From the NCBI RefSeq assembly GCF_027942865.1, contig NC_134520.1:35970688-36034687 (forward strand): 64,000 nt of DNA, written 5' to 3'. The translations under genes and the position numbers were made by a program. The notes under the pieces are model-generated. The model saw only the letters and a list, made by a program, of their open reading frames with translations, was not told the origin of the DNA and made no database searches. Every line of letters begins with the position of its first letter. The stretch's first letter is position 1. This DNA is from Odontesthes bonariensis (Eukaryota > Chordata > Actinopteri > Atheriniformes > Atherinopsidae). Positions 33,765 through 45,197 of the stretch are shown piece by piece.

Positions 33765-33914
33765 TTTAAAATGCTTTAAAATGCTTTTAATTCTATTTTC
33801 TTCTTTTTTTAAAGCCATTGTTTTTCTTTATTGATTTAAAGTAGTTCACTGTGTTTAATGATGCTTGTTCGGCACTTTGAGCAACGATGAGTTATAAATA
33901 AACATGGTTTCCCT

Positions 33915-34835
33915 GTTACACCAAGAGAATATTCTAATGTATTCGATGCAATACCAGATGGAGTTAGGAGATTTATTGTTGTAAAAGCTGTATTATTCCA
34001 GGCTCAACGCCTGATGCCATATATATTGGTAACCTATGTCCTTTACTGAGTGATAAAGCCACTAATCAGTGCATTAGAAATATTATTCAAAGAGATGTTG
34101 TTTCTAAACCTGCAGCTGTTTTTTTTTTATTGGAATAATGTTTATAATAACACAGATTTGGAGAACACTTGGATCTTGTCAAGGAAATTTTTTATTACAA
34201 ATAAGGTACGAGAAGTTACATTTAAATTGCTCCACAGATGTTCTCCAGTCAAGACCCTTCTTGTAAAATACAAGATCAATATTGACACATACTGCTCCTT
34301 TTGTGGCAATGTAGATGAAACAATATGCCATTTATTTTGGGATTGCACCTACTCTCATTTCTTTTGGATTGACCTAAATAATTTTATAAACAACAAAATT
34401 GACTTTTATTACAAACTGAAAATCCAGCATGTTTTATTTGGTCTGACACAAAATGAGGAAAGAAATCCAGGAAAATTATATATTATCAACCTTCTTTTAA
34501 TATTTGCTAAATTTCATATTCATTATTATGATTAACATTATTATTAACCTTATTGTATTTAAAGCAGTCTTTTCATCCTATTTAGGATCTTTGGAAAATT
34601 GTATGAATTCTAAAACCAGCAAAACAAGAAGATTATGTGAAGAATATAATTTGATTTAAATCATATACCTCAAGCTCTTTTATTTTACTTTTTTTCTTTC
34701 ACTTATTTTGTTTATAGATCTCTAATTTAAAATGGTGAAATATATTTTATTTTTTTTAACTACCTTTTGTCCTATTGTGATGTAATATTTTCCTCTGTAT
34801 ACCGTATGTTATGTTCAATATGCAATAAAAAAATT
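33915..34835 (+). mobile_element. L1-type LINE ORF2 C-terminal fragment
   Basis: With frame shifts, the plus strand reads SNVFDAIPDGVRRFI, NVYNNTDLENTWILSRKFF, FKLLHRCSPVKTLLVKYK and YCSFCGNVDETICHLFWDC, the C-x2-C-x7-H-x4-C cysteine motif typical of L1 ORF2 C-termini. It ends in AATATGCAATAAAAAAATTT. The copy is 5'-truncated and broken. Confidence 0.8.
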
Positions 34836-34869
34836 TTTTTTTTTAAAAAGAGTTAAAAATAAACTTGAC

Positions 34870-35136
34870 TTGACTGAGTTTCACCGCTGGGTGGCAGCAA
34901 CGCGCTAAACCGGAAATACGATGAAGAAGAAGAAAAAAGAAGCAGCAGCAGCAGAAGAAGAAGAGCGTGCTGAGGCTATTTCCTGTGCGACAGAGTCTCA
35001 GGTAACATGTAGCAGCGTTACTGAGCAGATCTGCTGGATTTAATCTCCGACTCCGACTTTTAAACGATGACTGGAACTTTCTGACGGCCCGGCGGAGGAG
35101 GGCAGGCAGGCGGAGGGTCTGAGCTCCGCGTCCGGG
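34870..35136 (+). promoter_or_regulatory. pomgnt1: pomgnt1 promoter and 5' UTR
   Basis: GC-richer sequence precedes the start codon. AACCGGAAATACGATG near 34909 contains an ETS-type core, a (GAA/GCA)n purine-rich stretch follows, and GAGTCTCAGGTAAC near 34993 could be a donor for a non-coding first exon. The last ~115 bp before the ATG is the segment copied at 3660-3762. No TATA box was seen. Confidence 0.5.
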
Positions 35137-35256
35137 ATGGAGACCTGGACCCCGAACCCCCGAGCCAAGCCGTTCATCCCGCGGCAGCAGCGGAGCTGGT
35201 ACCTCACCTGGAAGTACAAACTGACCAATAAGAGGACGGTCCGCCGGCTCTGTCAG
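35137..35256 (+). CDS. pomgnt1: pomgnt1 coding exon 1
   Basis: Starts at ATG in GTCCGGGATGGAGACC and encodes 40 residues ending RTVRRLCQ. Donor CAG|GTCCGT, phase 0. Confidence 0.9.
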
Positions 35257-38200
35257 GTCCGTAGCTCAGCCAGCAAAGCTGCTCTGAACAAAGCTGCTGG
35301 TCCTGGTATGTCTCCGCTTCTGTGGTCGGATTGTGGGGGGAAAAAAGCCTGAAACTGGGAGAGAACCAGAACAAAAAGCGATAAACAGGTAGCTCAGTGA
35401 TGACGTAACGGCCTCCTGAGACAGGGAGTGTGAACAAAAATACATTTAAGAGAACAAACCTCCATCTTCTGATCAGATGCATGAGGAACAGATCAAATCA
35501 AATTAATTTATATAGCACATTTCATGTACAAACAGTTCAAAGTGCTTCACATAAAATAAAAGCATTGCAGCAGGGAGTGGAAGAAGCATTAAAAATACAT
35601 AAAAGAAGATAAAGATAAACAAATAAAATGATTTAAATGAATTTAAAAACAAGCAACAGTCCAGATAAGTTAGAAGATATCGTGCAGATTTCATGCATAG
35701 CTCTTTGGTTTCTGTCTCCTCGCTCTGCTCCTGTAGATCCGTCCTCGTGTCGTCCAAACTTCATCCAGGAAATGTCGAACGATCTTATCTGTTTCATTGT
35801 AGGAAGGAGATTAAAATTCGATTAATTGTGCAGCAGCCCCAGAGGATCCAGCTGGTTTGGATCCCTCCTGCATGGAAACACTCAGCTGCTCTGTTCAGGC
35901 TCCAAACTTCCATCTTTCTGCATCTTTCAGTAAAAAACATTATAAAGTGTTCATTAATCCCGCTGAACTCCCCATAAAGCTGCTCTCATTCACATGTTTT
36001 TCTGTTTCTTTGGTCAGAAACTGGGACTGAAAATCAGCCCATTGAGACTACGAGTCAGCTCAGCTTAAAGGGACAGTTCACCTCTTCTGACATGAAGCTG
36101 TGTAACATCCCATATCAGCAACATCATTTCTGAACATCTTCTTACCCCCTGCTGCGTCCTGTGAGCAGAGTTCCAGCCTCGTTTTGGTGTTGATGAAGGT
36201 AGTCCGGCTAGTTGGCTGGGGTTTAAAAAATAAAGCGTTTTGCTTCTCAGAACAATATGCGTTCAACAGAGTAATACATTTGCATCACAAAATGGTTCTC
36301 CAGGAAAAAGCCAGACCTCACAATCTCTTGGCCCTATTTTCTCTCTTCGTATCACTGCCTGCTGTGCAGACCGAGCAGCAAACACCGTAACAGGCGCGGC
36401 TGTCGGCAGGCGGCAGCAGGCAGTGATACGAAGGGAGAGAAAATAGGGCCAAGAGATTGTGAGGTCTGACTTTTTCCTGGAGAACCATTTTGTGATGCAA
36501 ATGTATTACTCTGTTGAACGCATATTGTTCTGAGAAGCAAAACGCTTTATTTTTTAAACCCCAGCCAACTAGCCGGACTACCTTCATCAACACCAAAACG
36601 AGGCTGGAACTCTGCTCACAGGACGCAGCAGGGGGTAAGAAGATGTTCAGAAATGATGTTGCTGATATGGGATGTTACACAGCTTCATGTCAGAAGAGGC
36701 GAACTGTCCCTTTAAAGAGGCGAACTGTCCCTTTAAAGCATTTCCAGACCGTCGCTCTGCTCTAATAAAATCCTGATTTTAGAACCACAGAATCAGCGTT
36801 AAAGCAGCTTAAAGACGGCGTCTGAGCAGAGAACTCAGCTGAACTCACAGGGACCACAGAGGAGGTTTGCAAGGTTTTCTCTCCCAGTTTTCATCCCCAG
36901 AGGAAGAGTTACTGAAGTGTTTCTGGAACACACTGAATACCAGTGAGCTTTTTCTTCTTTGTATTGAGCTTCAGCGACGATAACACCTCAGATACAGCAG
37001 CTAAAGGTGCGCTGGAGCACGTCTAATGTTGGCCTCTCTCTGGGGAAGTCTCCCTCAGGCCTTTCTGCCGACAGGTTTGGTAGAATAAAGTTCACTCAGG
37101 AGACCCGGGTCAGGGGACCGGTCTGAGCTCAGTGTTTTTATGGTAGAGGCGGTTCTGATGTGGAAGCTTCCTCGCTGTCTGATGGGATGTCTGAACAGTG
37201 TTCCCCCCCCGCAGGCCGGCGCTGTGCTGTTTCTCCTGGTAACCGTCATCGTCAACATCAAACTCATCTTGGACACGAGAAGAGTCGCCGACGAAGATGC
37301 AGCAGCTCAAGAATACGGTAAGAAACGCCTCTGACTCCTTTAGTTCTGGTTTAGTGAAGATCTCGTCTCGTTCTGAGAGTAAAACTTTCACTTTTCTCTG
37401 TTTTTTTGTTTCCCTTTTCCACTCGCTCCTGCAGAGGATGCGATTCCCAACATGGAGACGCCGCGCAGGCCGGCCAACGGACGCAAAGTGCTGGACATCG
37501 AAGTGTACTCCAGCCGCTCCAAGGTGTACGTGGCCGTGGACGGGACCACTGTGAGTGGCAGACTCCCACCCACTGATCATAATCATAAAACGCTCTTTTT
37601 TTATTTTATTGGTATAAACATGAGGTCTGTGATCATTTTATTTTTATTTTTTTAAACATTTATTGCACATTTTGTTAATTTACAAACGTTAAACAACATC
37701 GAACAATAAGGTACATACAAGAAAAAAAAACTGATAATAATAGCAATAATAATTATTAAAATAAAATTAATAAATAACTGGAAGAAGAAAAAAAAGAAAA
37801 GAAAAAGGGGGACGTTTTTATCCACAAAAAAAAATATCATTGCTTTGAAATATCTGTTACCATGGAAACGTCTGCAGATATTCACTTTAAAGCTGCTCAG
37901 AACTGAACTAACTCTGGTTCTGCCTCAGATTCTGGGTTTATGTTCATGTTGGAACATGTTTCAGTGAGTCTCTGCAGCTGTTACCATGGAAACATCTGCA
38001 GAGATTCACTTTAAAGCTGCTCAGAACTGAACTAACTCTGGTTCTGCCTCAGATTCTGGGTTTATGTTCATGTTGGAACATGTTTCAGTGAATCTCTGCA
38101 GCTGTTACCATGGAAACATCTGCAGATATTCACTTTAAAGCTGCTCAGAACTGAACTAACTCTGGTTCTGCCTCAGATTCTGGGTTTATGTTCATGTTGG

Positions 38201-41200
38201 AACACGTTTCAGTGAATCTCTGCAGCTGTTACCATGGAAACATCTGCAGATACTCACTTTAAAGCTGCTCAGAACTGAACTAACTCTGGTTCTGCCTCAG
38301 ATTCTGGGTTTATGTTCATGTTGGAACATGTTTCAGTGAATCTCTGCAGCTGTTACCATGGAAACATCTGCAGATATTCACTTTAAAGCTGCTCAGAACT
38401 GAACTAACTCTGGTTCTGCCTCAGATTCTGGGTTTATGTTCATGTTGGAACATGTTTCAGTGAATCTCTGCAGCTGTTACCATGGAAACATCTGCAGATA
38501 TTCACCTTAAAGCTGCTCAGAACTGAACTAACTCTGGTTCTGCCTCAGATTCTGGGTTTATGTTCATGTTGGAACATGTTTCAGTGAGTCTCTGCAGCTG
38601 TTACCATGGAAACATCTGCAGATATTCACTTTAAAGCTGCTCAGAGCTGAACTAACTCTGGTTCTGCCTCAGATTCTGGGTTTATGTTCATGTTGGAACA
38701 CGTTTCAGTCAGTTGTTGCATCTATTTCCTGTTTCCTGAATATATTTTCTATGACAGGAGCGGCTGTTTGGACTGTGTAGTTGGGAGTTCTGGCCTTAAC
38801 TCTGACAGAAGCATGAACAGAGATGTTTAATTCATGTGTTTTAATCGGCCTTGCTGTTGTGGACTCTGCAGGTCCTGGAGGACGACATGCGGGAACAAGG
38901 CCGAGGCGTCCACGTGATCGTTCTCAACCAGGCGACTGTGAGCATCGACAGCTTTAACTCTAAGTTAGAGTTTAACAGCTTTAAGTTTGAGTAGAGAAGA
39001 AGAAATTAAAGCATCTTTTAAGCCTCCTTTAGTCAGAAAGCTCCCCGTCTGTGTTTCAGGGACACGTGATGGCCAAGAGGATCTTCGACACCTACTCCCC
39101 CCACGAGGACGAAGCCATGATCCTCTTCCTGAACATGGTGACCCGGGGCCGGATCCTCATCTTCACCATAAAGGTGAGTGCAGTGGCAGGTGTGAGACGG
39201 GTGTGTGTGTTCGAGTCCGCTGACCGCTGGGTTACCGCCCCGCAGGACGAGGGAACGTTCCATCTGAAGGACGCCGCCAAGAACCTGCTGAAGACGCTGG
39301 GCAGCCAGGTGTCGCTCAACCTGAGCTGGAGGGACATGTGGACCCTGGTGGTGAAGAAAGGAGGTAGAGGAAGTTAAACTTTCCTCTTTAAAATGTCGCT
39401 TCATGCCGCGTGCGTTGATTCTGTGTGGAGTTGAGACCATAGATATAAAAAATTTGGGGAGTTCTGATGATTGTAGTTGGGGATAAACACCTTCCTCAGT
39501 GGAAATAAATGCAATGTGGAGGCATTGGAGACCCATCCAAGATGGCGGCCGCGCTGATACGTCAGTCTATGGCTGTGTTCAAAACTGCATACTACCACAG
39601 ATTCTATAATAGGACAGATACGCCACTCACGGTGCATTTCCGGTTTCCAACGAGGCGATTTTGGTTGCAGTTCCACCCTCTTTCCACGTGGGGCGCTCAA
39701 TTTTTGGAGACCAGAATGAATGGAGTCCTATGGAGCTATACGCCCTAGCGTGCCCTTATCTCAAGATATAATTTTTTTCTCTAGTAATTCGAATGTTGTG
39801 TTCGAAAGAGGATGTTTAGAAAATACCCATGGCTGAGTTTTAGATTTTTAGAGTCACTCATTTGCTTAAAAAAAGGATTTGAAGTGTATATGACGTCATA
39901 CATAGCTTACGACCGGAGATGCCGCTTTACGGCAACAATCCTGCTTGTTGTTGGTCTCAAAGGCAGCAGCGTTTTCAAGGAAGAGTGACCGTAACTGCGG
40001 AAAAGGTTTGGAAGAGCAGAGGTAACATAAGCGGAAAAAGTCCATCTTAATTCTGTTGTCGCTTGGTGTGGAGCCAGCCGTCAAGCGGTGCCTCTGGTCG
40101 TAATTCATTCTTTCGCCGGTCGACCAGCTGTCATTAGCACAATGCTAGCGCGTTGTGGACAACAAGAAGCCAACCTGTAAGAAATCAAAGCGATATATGT
40201 ACTCGTTCAGTAGATTTTTGACTTGAAACCCATGTTGAGCTCTCAGAAACTACATTCAAATCTGAGCGCTCTTGAGGAGACTTGGGTGAAACTGACCATT
40301 TGTAGCATCTAGCTCCATTGAGCCCCATTCATTCTGGTCTCCACCGACGCCCCCAGTGGAATTCTGGTGGAACTGCAGCCAAAAAGCCGGTACAATGGGG
40401 CTTAATAGAGAGTGGCAAGGCTGTTAGATAGATAGGCTGTGATACTACATACTGCATATTGATTGATCAGAGAGTATGCAGAGCGTTTACCCACAATGCA
40501 TTTCGCTCCTGCCCGACCCGAAATCAGCCGGCCTGAAGCTGATTTCCCTTAAGCTCTAAACTCTGTAAACTTTAGCAACATTTGAAACATTTTCAGTTTT
40601 TTTTTTTAATTGTTAGCGTTAGCTGCTGCTAAAGGAGAAAATAACTCCTTAGAAGCTGGTGGACGTCACTTTCATTAGCTAAGCTGTTAGCGTTAGCTGC
40701 TGCTAAAGGAACAGCAATAACTCCTGAGAAGCTGGTGTGCGTCACCTTCATTAGCTAAGCTGTTAGCGTTAGCTGCTGCTAAAGGAACAGCAATAACTCC
40801 TTAGAAGCTGGTGTACGTCATCTTCATTAGCTAAGCTGTTAGCGTTAGCTGCTGCTAAAGGAGAAAATAACTCCTTAGAAGCTGGTGTACGTCACTTTCA
40901 TTAGCTAAGCTGTTAGCATTAGCTGCTGCTAAAGGAGAAAATAACTCCTTAGAAGCTGGTGTACGTCACTTTCATTAGCTAAGCTGTTAGCATTAGCTGC
41001 TGCTAAAGGAGAAAATAACTCCTTAGAAGCTGGTGTACGTCACTTTCATTAGCTAAGCTGTTAGCGTTAGCTGCTGCTAAAGGAACAGCAATAACTCCTT
41101 AGAAGCTGGTGTGCGTCACCTTCATTAGCTAAGCTGTTAGCGTTAGCTGCAGCTAAAGGAACAGCAATAACTCCTTAGAAGCTGGTGTACGTCACCTTCA

Positions 41201-44200
41201 TTAGCTTAGCTGTTAGCGTTAGCTGCTGCTAAAGGAACAGCAATAACTCCTTAGAAGCTGGTGTACGTCACCTTCATTAGCTTAGCTGTTAGCGTTAGCT
41301 GCTGCTAAAGGAACAGCAATAACTCCTTAGAAGCTGGTGTACGTCATCTTCATTAGCTAAGCTGTTAGCGTTAGCTGCTGCTAAAGGAACAGCAATAACT
41401 CCTTAGAAGCTGGTGTACGTCATCTTCATTAGCTAAGCTGTTAGCGTTAGCTGCTGCTAAAGGAACAGCAATAACTCCTTAGAAGCTGGTGTACGTCACC
41501 TTCGTTAGCTAAGCTGTTAGCATTAGCTGCTGCTAAAGGAGAAAATAACTCCTTAGAAGCTGGTGTACGTCACTTTCATTAGCTAAGCTGTTAGCATTAG
41601 CTGCTGCTAAAGGAGAAAATAACTCTTTAGAAGCTGGTGTACGTCACTTTCATTAGCTAAGCTGTTAGCTGCTGCTAAAGGAGAAAATACAGATGCGTGT
41701 GTGTGTGTGTGTGTGTGCAGGTCAGGTTTATGGGGAGAAGCACTGCAAGTCTCCAGCTCTGTCCACCTGGGGCGACCCGGTTCTGCTGAAGACGGAGGTG
41801 CAGCTCACCGCCTCTGAAGGTACGGAACAGGTGGAACACACCTAGAAAGTAAAAGCCCAAACCAAAAGGTTCCTCTTTGAGCCTTTAACTGTCTCACCCT
41901 TCTGCGGTGTTGTGCTGTGCAGAGGCGGAGTGCCACTGGGCCGACACCGAGCTCAACAGGAGGAGGAAGCTGTTCTGCAGCAAGGTGGAGGGATACGGAA
42001 GCATCTGCGGCTGCAAAGACCCGGCGCCCATCGAGTTCAACCCCGACCCGGTGAGACTCTGTGTGGGAAGTTCGCTCAGTTATCGTTTATGATACCAAAA
42101 CATTCTGGCTCTAAACATCAGGTCAGGGAGAAGAAGAACGATGGAACCAGCTTTTAATTTGCAGTTAAAGGGCTTTTTGTGGAGTTTAAGAGAAAAACGA
42201 ACAGCTTTTAACCTGCTGAAACGACCAGAAACACATTTACCTCCAAACATCCCTCCTCCTGATTCTGATGACAGAGCAGCAGCTGTTAGCTTTCTGGCTA
42301 ATGTCCAGATGTGTTAGCATCTGTTTGCTTCTCTCCCGCAGTCTCTGATTTCAAATCAAATTTATTTGTACAGAACAGTTCAAAGTGCTTTACATAAAAT
42401 AAAAGCATTGCAGCAGGGAGTGGAAGAAGCATTAAAAATACATAAAAGAATATAAAGAGAAACAAATAAACTGAAACTGAGGACTTATTTTGGATTTCTT
42501 TTAGATTTTTTTTTATGTTTTCATGGTTTTATAAGTTTCTCTACCTGGTGTGAAAAAAAGTAATTTATTACAACAGTCAATCAGTTAATCTGTGTTTTAT
42601 TTCTATTTCTTAAAGCTGAATAAACCTCCTTCAGGAGGAGTAATTCCACATTTCTTTGGTCAGGAGGAGCACCGCCACAGTTTATCTGCTGCTCTGAGGT
42701 CGTGTTTAATGTTTTCCCGGCCTTCCACCAGCTGAAATGGAGTTTACCTTGGCTTGCTACTTTTATTGTTACTGTAATTGTTATTTTATTGCTAATTTTA
42801 TCTCAAATTTTATTTTTATCTGTGATGAAGTTATTCTCATTGCTATTTTATTGATGACTCTCTTAATATGTGATGCAGTTGCTGTTGTGAAGCACTTTGC
42901 TCAGCTGAGGTTGTTTTAATGTGCTTTATAAATACATTTTGAATTGAATGTTGCAGAAGAAGAAGAGGCCAGAGTCATACCTGCTGTTTGATTGGACTGT
43001 TTTTATCTTTTATCTGAACATTTTTGCTTCCCTTCTCCTCCCAGCTGCCCAACAGTAACGTCTTCAGCGTCCCGGTGGCCGTCATCGCAGGGAACAGACC
43101 CAACTACCTGTACAGGTGAGGAGGGAACACTTAAAGTTAAAGATTTCTTTTAGAACCTGAACCGCTCTTCACCAACGTGGCTCCGGGTCTGTTTCTGATT
43201 CAGAATCTGACTTATTTAACGGTTTCTTTCTGTGTCGGGGGCCAAATCTCAGGTTCTCAGAGTGAGATTTCAGGTTTTTATTGGTTAACTGTGGGAGTAT
43301 TTGCTCTTCTTTGTTGGTTTTTCATGAACATATCGCGGCTTATCATCTGCATATTTGATGATGATAATAGGAACATTTGTTCTGAGAACAATAAAACCTT
43401 TTTTTTTTTTTTAAACACTTTCCTGCTCCATATTAAACTGAAATGATGAAGAAAGATGGCAGCTCTGACATTCATTTAAAGGGAAGTTGGATCTGCTTCT
43501 CGGCTTCTTGGTTGTTCTGCTCCAAAGAAACGAACTGACTGACCATCCGTCTGTTTCCAGGATGCTGAGGTCGCTTCTTTCTGCTCACGGCGTCAACCCG
43601 CAGATGATCACCGTCTTCATCGATGGCTACTATGAGGTACCAGGTTTCAGTCGAGGTGTTCAGCACCTGAACTGCAGCTGAGTGCTGACGGTCAGAGGTA
43701 GTAAAGCTCAGTATAAAGATCCATCAGCAGAGTAGGAAACCCCTCCCAAAGTTCTCTGTTGAAAAGTGAAAAAACGAGCTGAAGTGACTCGTTTTGTGTG
43801 TCCAGGTAAGTGATGTGATTTTCATGTAAAGTGTTCTCTATCGAGCAGCAGACGCATTAAGTATTGATGCTTTACAGGGAAATTAAAAAAACATGAAAGC
43901 TGAAAAAGGTTCCTCAGTCAAACACGGTGCCCTCCATCAGTTTGAATTATTTAAACCTTAATCTTTGTGGAACAGAGGTTCACATGTTCACTTACCGGAT
44001 CGGATCGTTTTCAATTCCTCGTCAAATATTAAAAACTGGGAATTCTTTGGTTTTCTAGGATAAAAAAGACGGCTTAGACGTTATTTATGTGGCTCACAGT
44101 CAGGTTTGTTCTTTAGTTAATTCAATTCAATTCAATACATACATACAAACACAAACTCAACAAACACAGAGGGGGTGTATATTATATTCAGTTATACTTG

Positions 44201-45166
44201 CTTAAAGTTCTTTAAAAGTCCTTTCTCTCTTTTTTTTTTTCTTCCACTGACTAGATCTTTGTAAATTTCAGTCACCTTTACGTCATATTTCCGCTAATCC
44301 AATCCTCTTCTTCGCTCTATATGCCCTAACGAGCATTCTGCGTTAGTATGAGTACTTTACAGGTGCGAAAAACAAACATACAAAAAGAAAAAGAAAAGAA
44401 AGAACCCACTCTCCTGTAATTAATTAAAAAATAAGTAAGAAAAACAAGAATATAGAGGTAACTAAGGTCATACTAATAATAATGTACTAATAATGACCAT
44501 CTTTAATCTGTTAATCGTTTAATCATTAATGCCCATAATCTGTTTCATTTCCTTTTGAATATTCTTCCAAAAATCCTGTATTTGTGGGCGATCCCAGAAG
44601 ACATGAGTGGAGTCACCCACTGCTCCACACTCCCTCCAACATAAGTCAGTTGTATTGCTGTATTTCGATGGAATAAACGGAGTATAAAAGTAACGCGTTT
44701 TCACTTTCCAATCGAATTCCCTCCATGTTGGACTATTAGTTAGTTTATGTCCCTCTTTAAATGTTGATTTTAAACTTTTAATGTTGGTTTTTAAAGCTCT
44801 TAGCGGCCTCGCCCCGTCGTATTTATCTGAGCTTTTAACAGTCCTGGTAGAGCTCTGAGGTCAGCAGATCAGTTTCTGCTGGAAGTGCCCAGGTCAGAAT
44901 ACAAACCCTGGGGTGAGCGAGCCTTTTCCCAAAGCTGCCCCCAGGCTCTGGAATAAGCCCCCCGTCCAGCTGCGTCTTATTTCTGACCTGGGCCTCTAAA
45001 AACCTTAAAAACATACTGATTTAGGATGGCTTTTAATACCCAGTAGCATGATGACACTTTTATATTATTTGAATTTGTTGTATTTTATTGCTTTCACTGA
45101 TGGGCGTCGCACCCGTGGGGGATGAGGGTGTTCCGACACCCCCACTTTTACAGCTAGATGATTCCA

Positions 45167-45197
<31 letters not shown>

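Larger units (their letters stand above)
26660..33815. repeat. Duplicon 2: IFIT gene plus block C
   Basis: Homologous to 9914-18331 with an offset of 16746 bp at its left end. Unique features are a 60-bp insertion at 28652-28713, a LINE insertion at 31071-31747, a hairpin at 33710-33764, and deletions matching about 13790-15043 and 15580-15939 of copy 1. The sharp left junction is at CTCTGCTGTAGACATCGC. Confidence 0.9.
29913..33815. repeat. Segmental-duplication block C
   Basis: Third copy of the A/B sequence. After CATGACTCAACTTTATTTAT and GACTCCCT it jumps to AACTTTCTATTAATG, so 1.26 kb present in A and B is missing, including the right arm of the foldback element. It keeps the Rex1/CR1-like fragment near 32993-33428. 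No gene was seen. Confidence 0.85.

Noticed and set aside
36078-36765. Several 60-90-codon frames (for example [15 protein letters not shown]) shared between 8.9-9.4 kb and 36.1-36.8 kb
   Set aside because: They are translations of palindromic MITE arms; the same protein appears on opposite strands of the same element.
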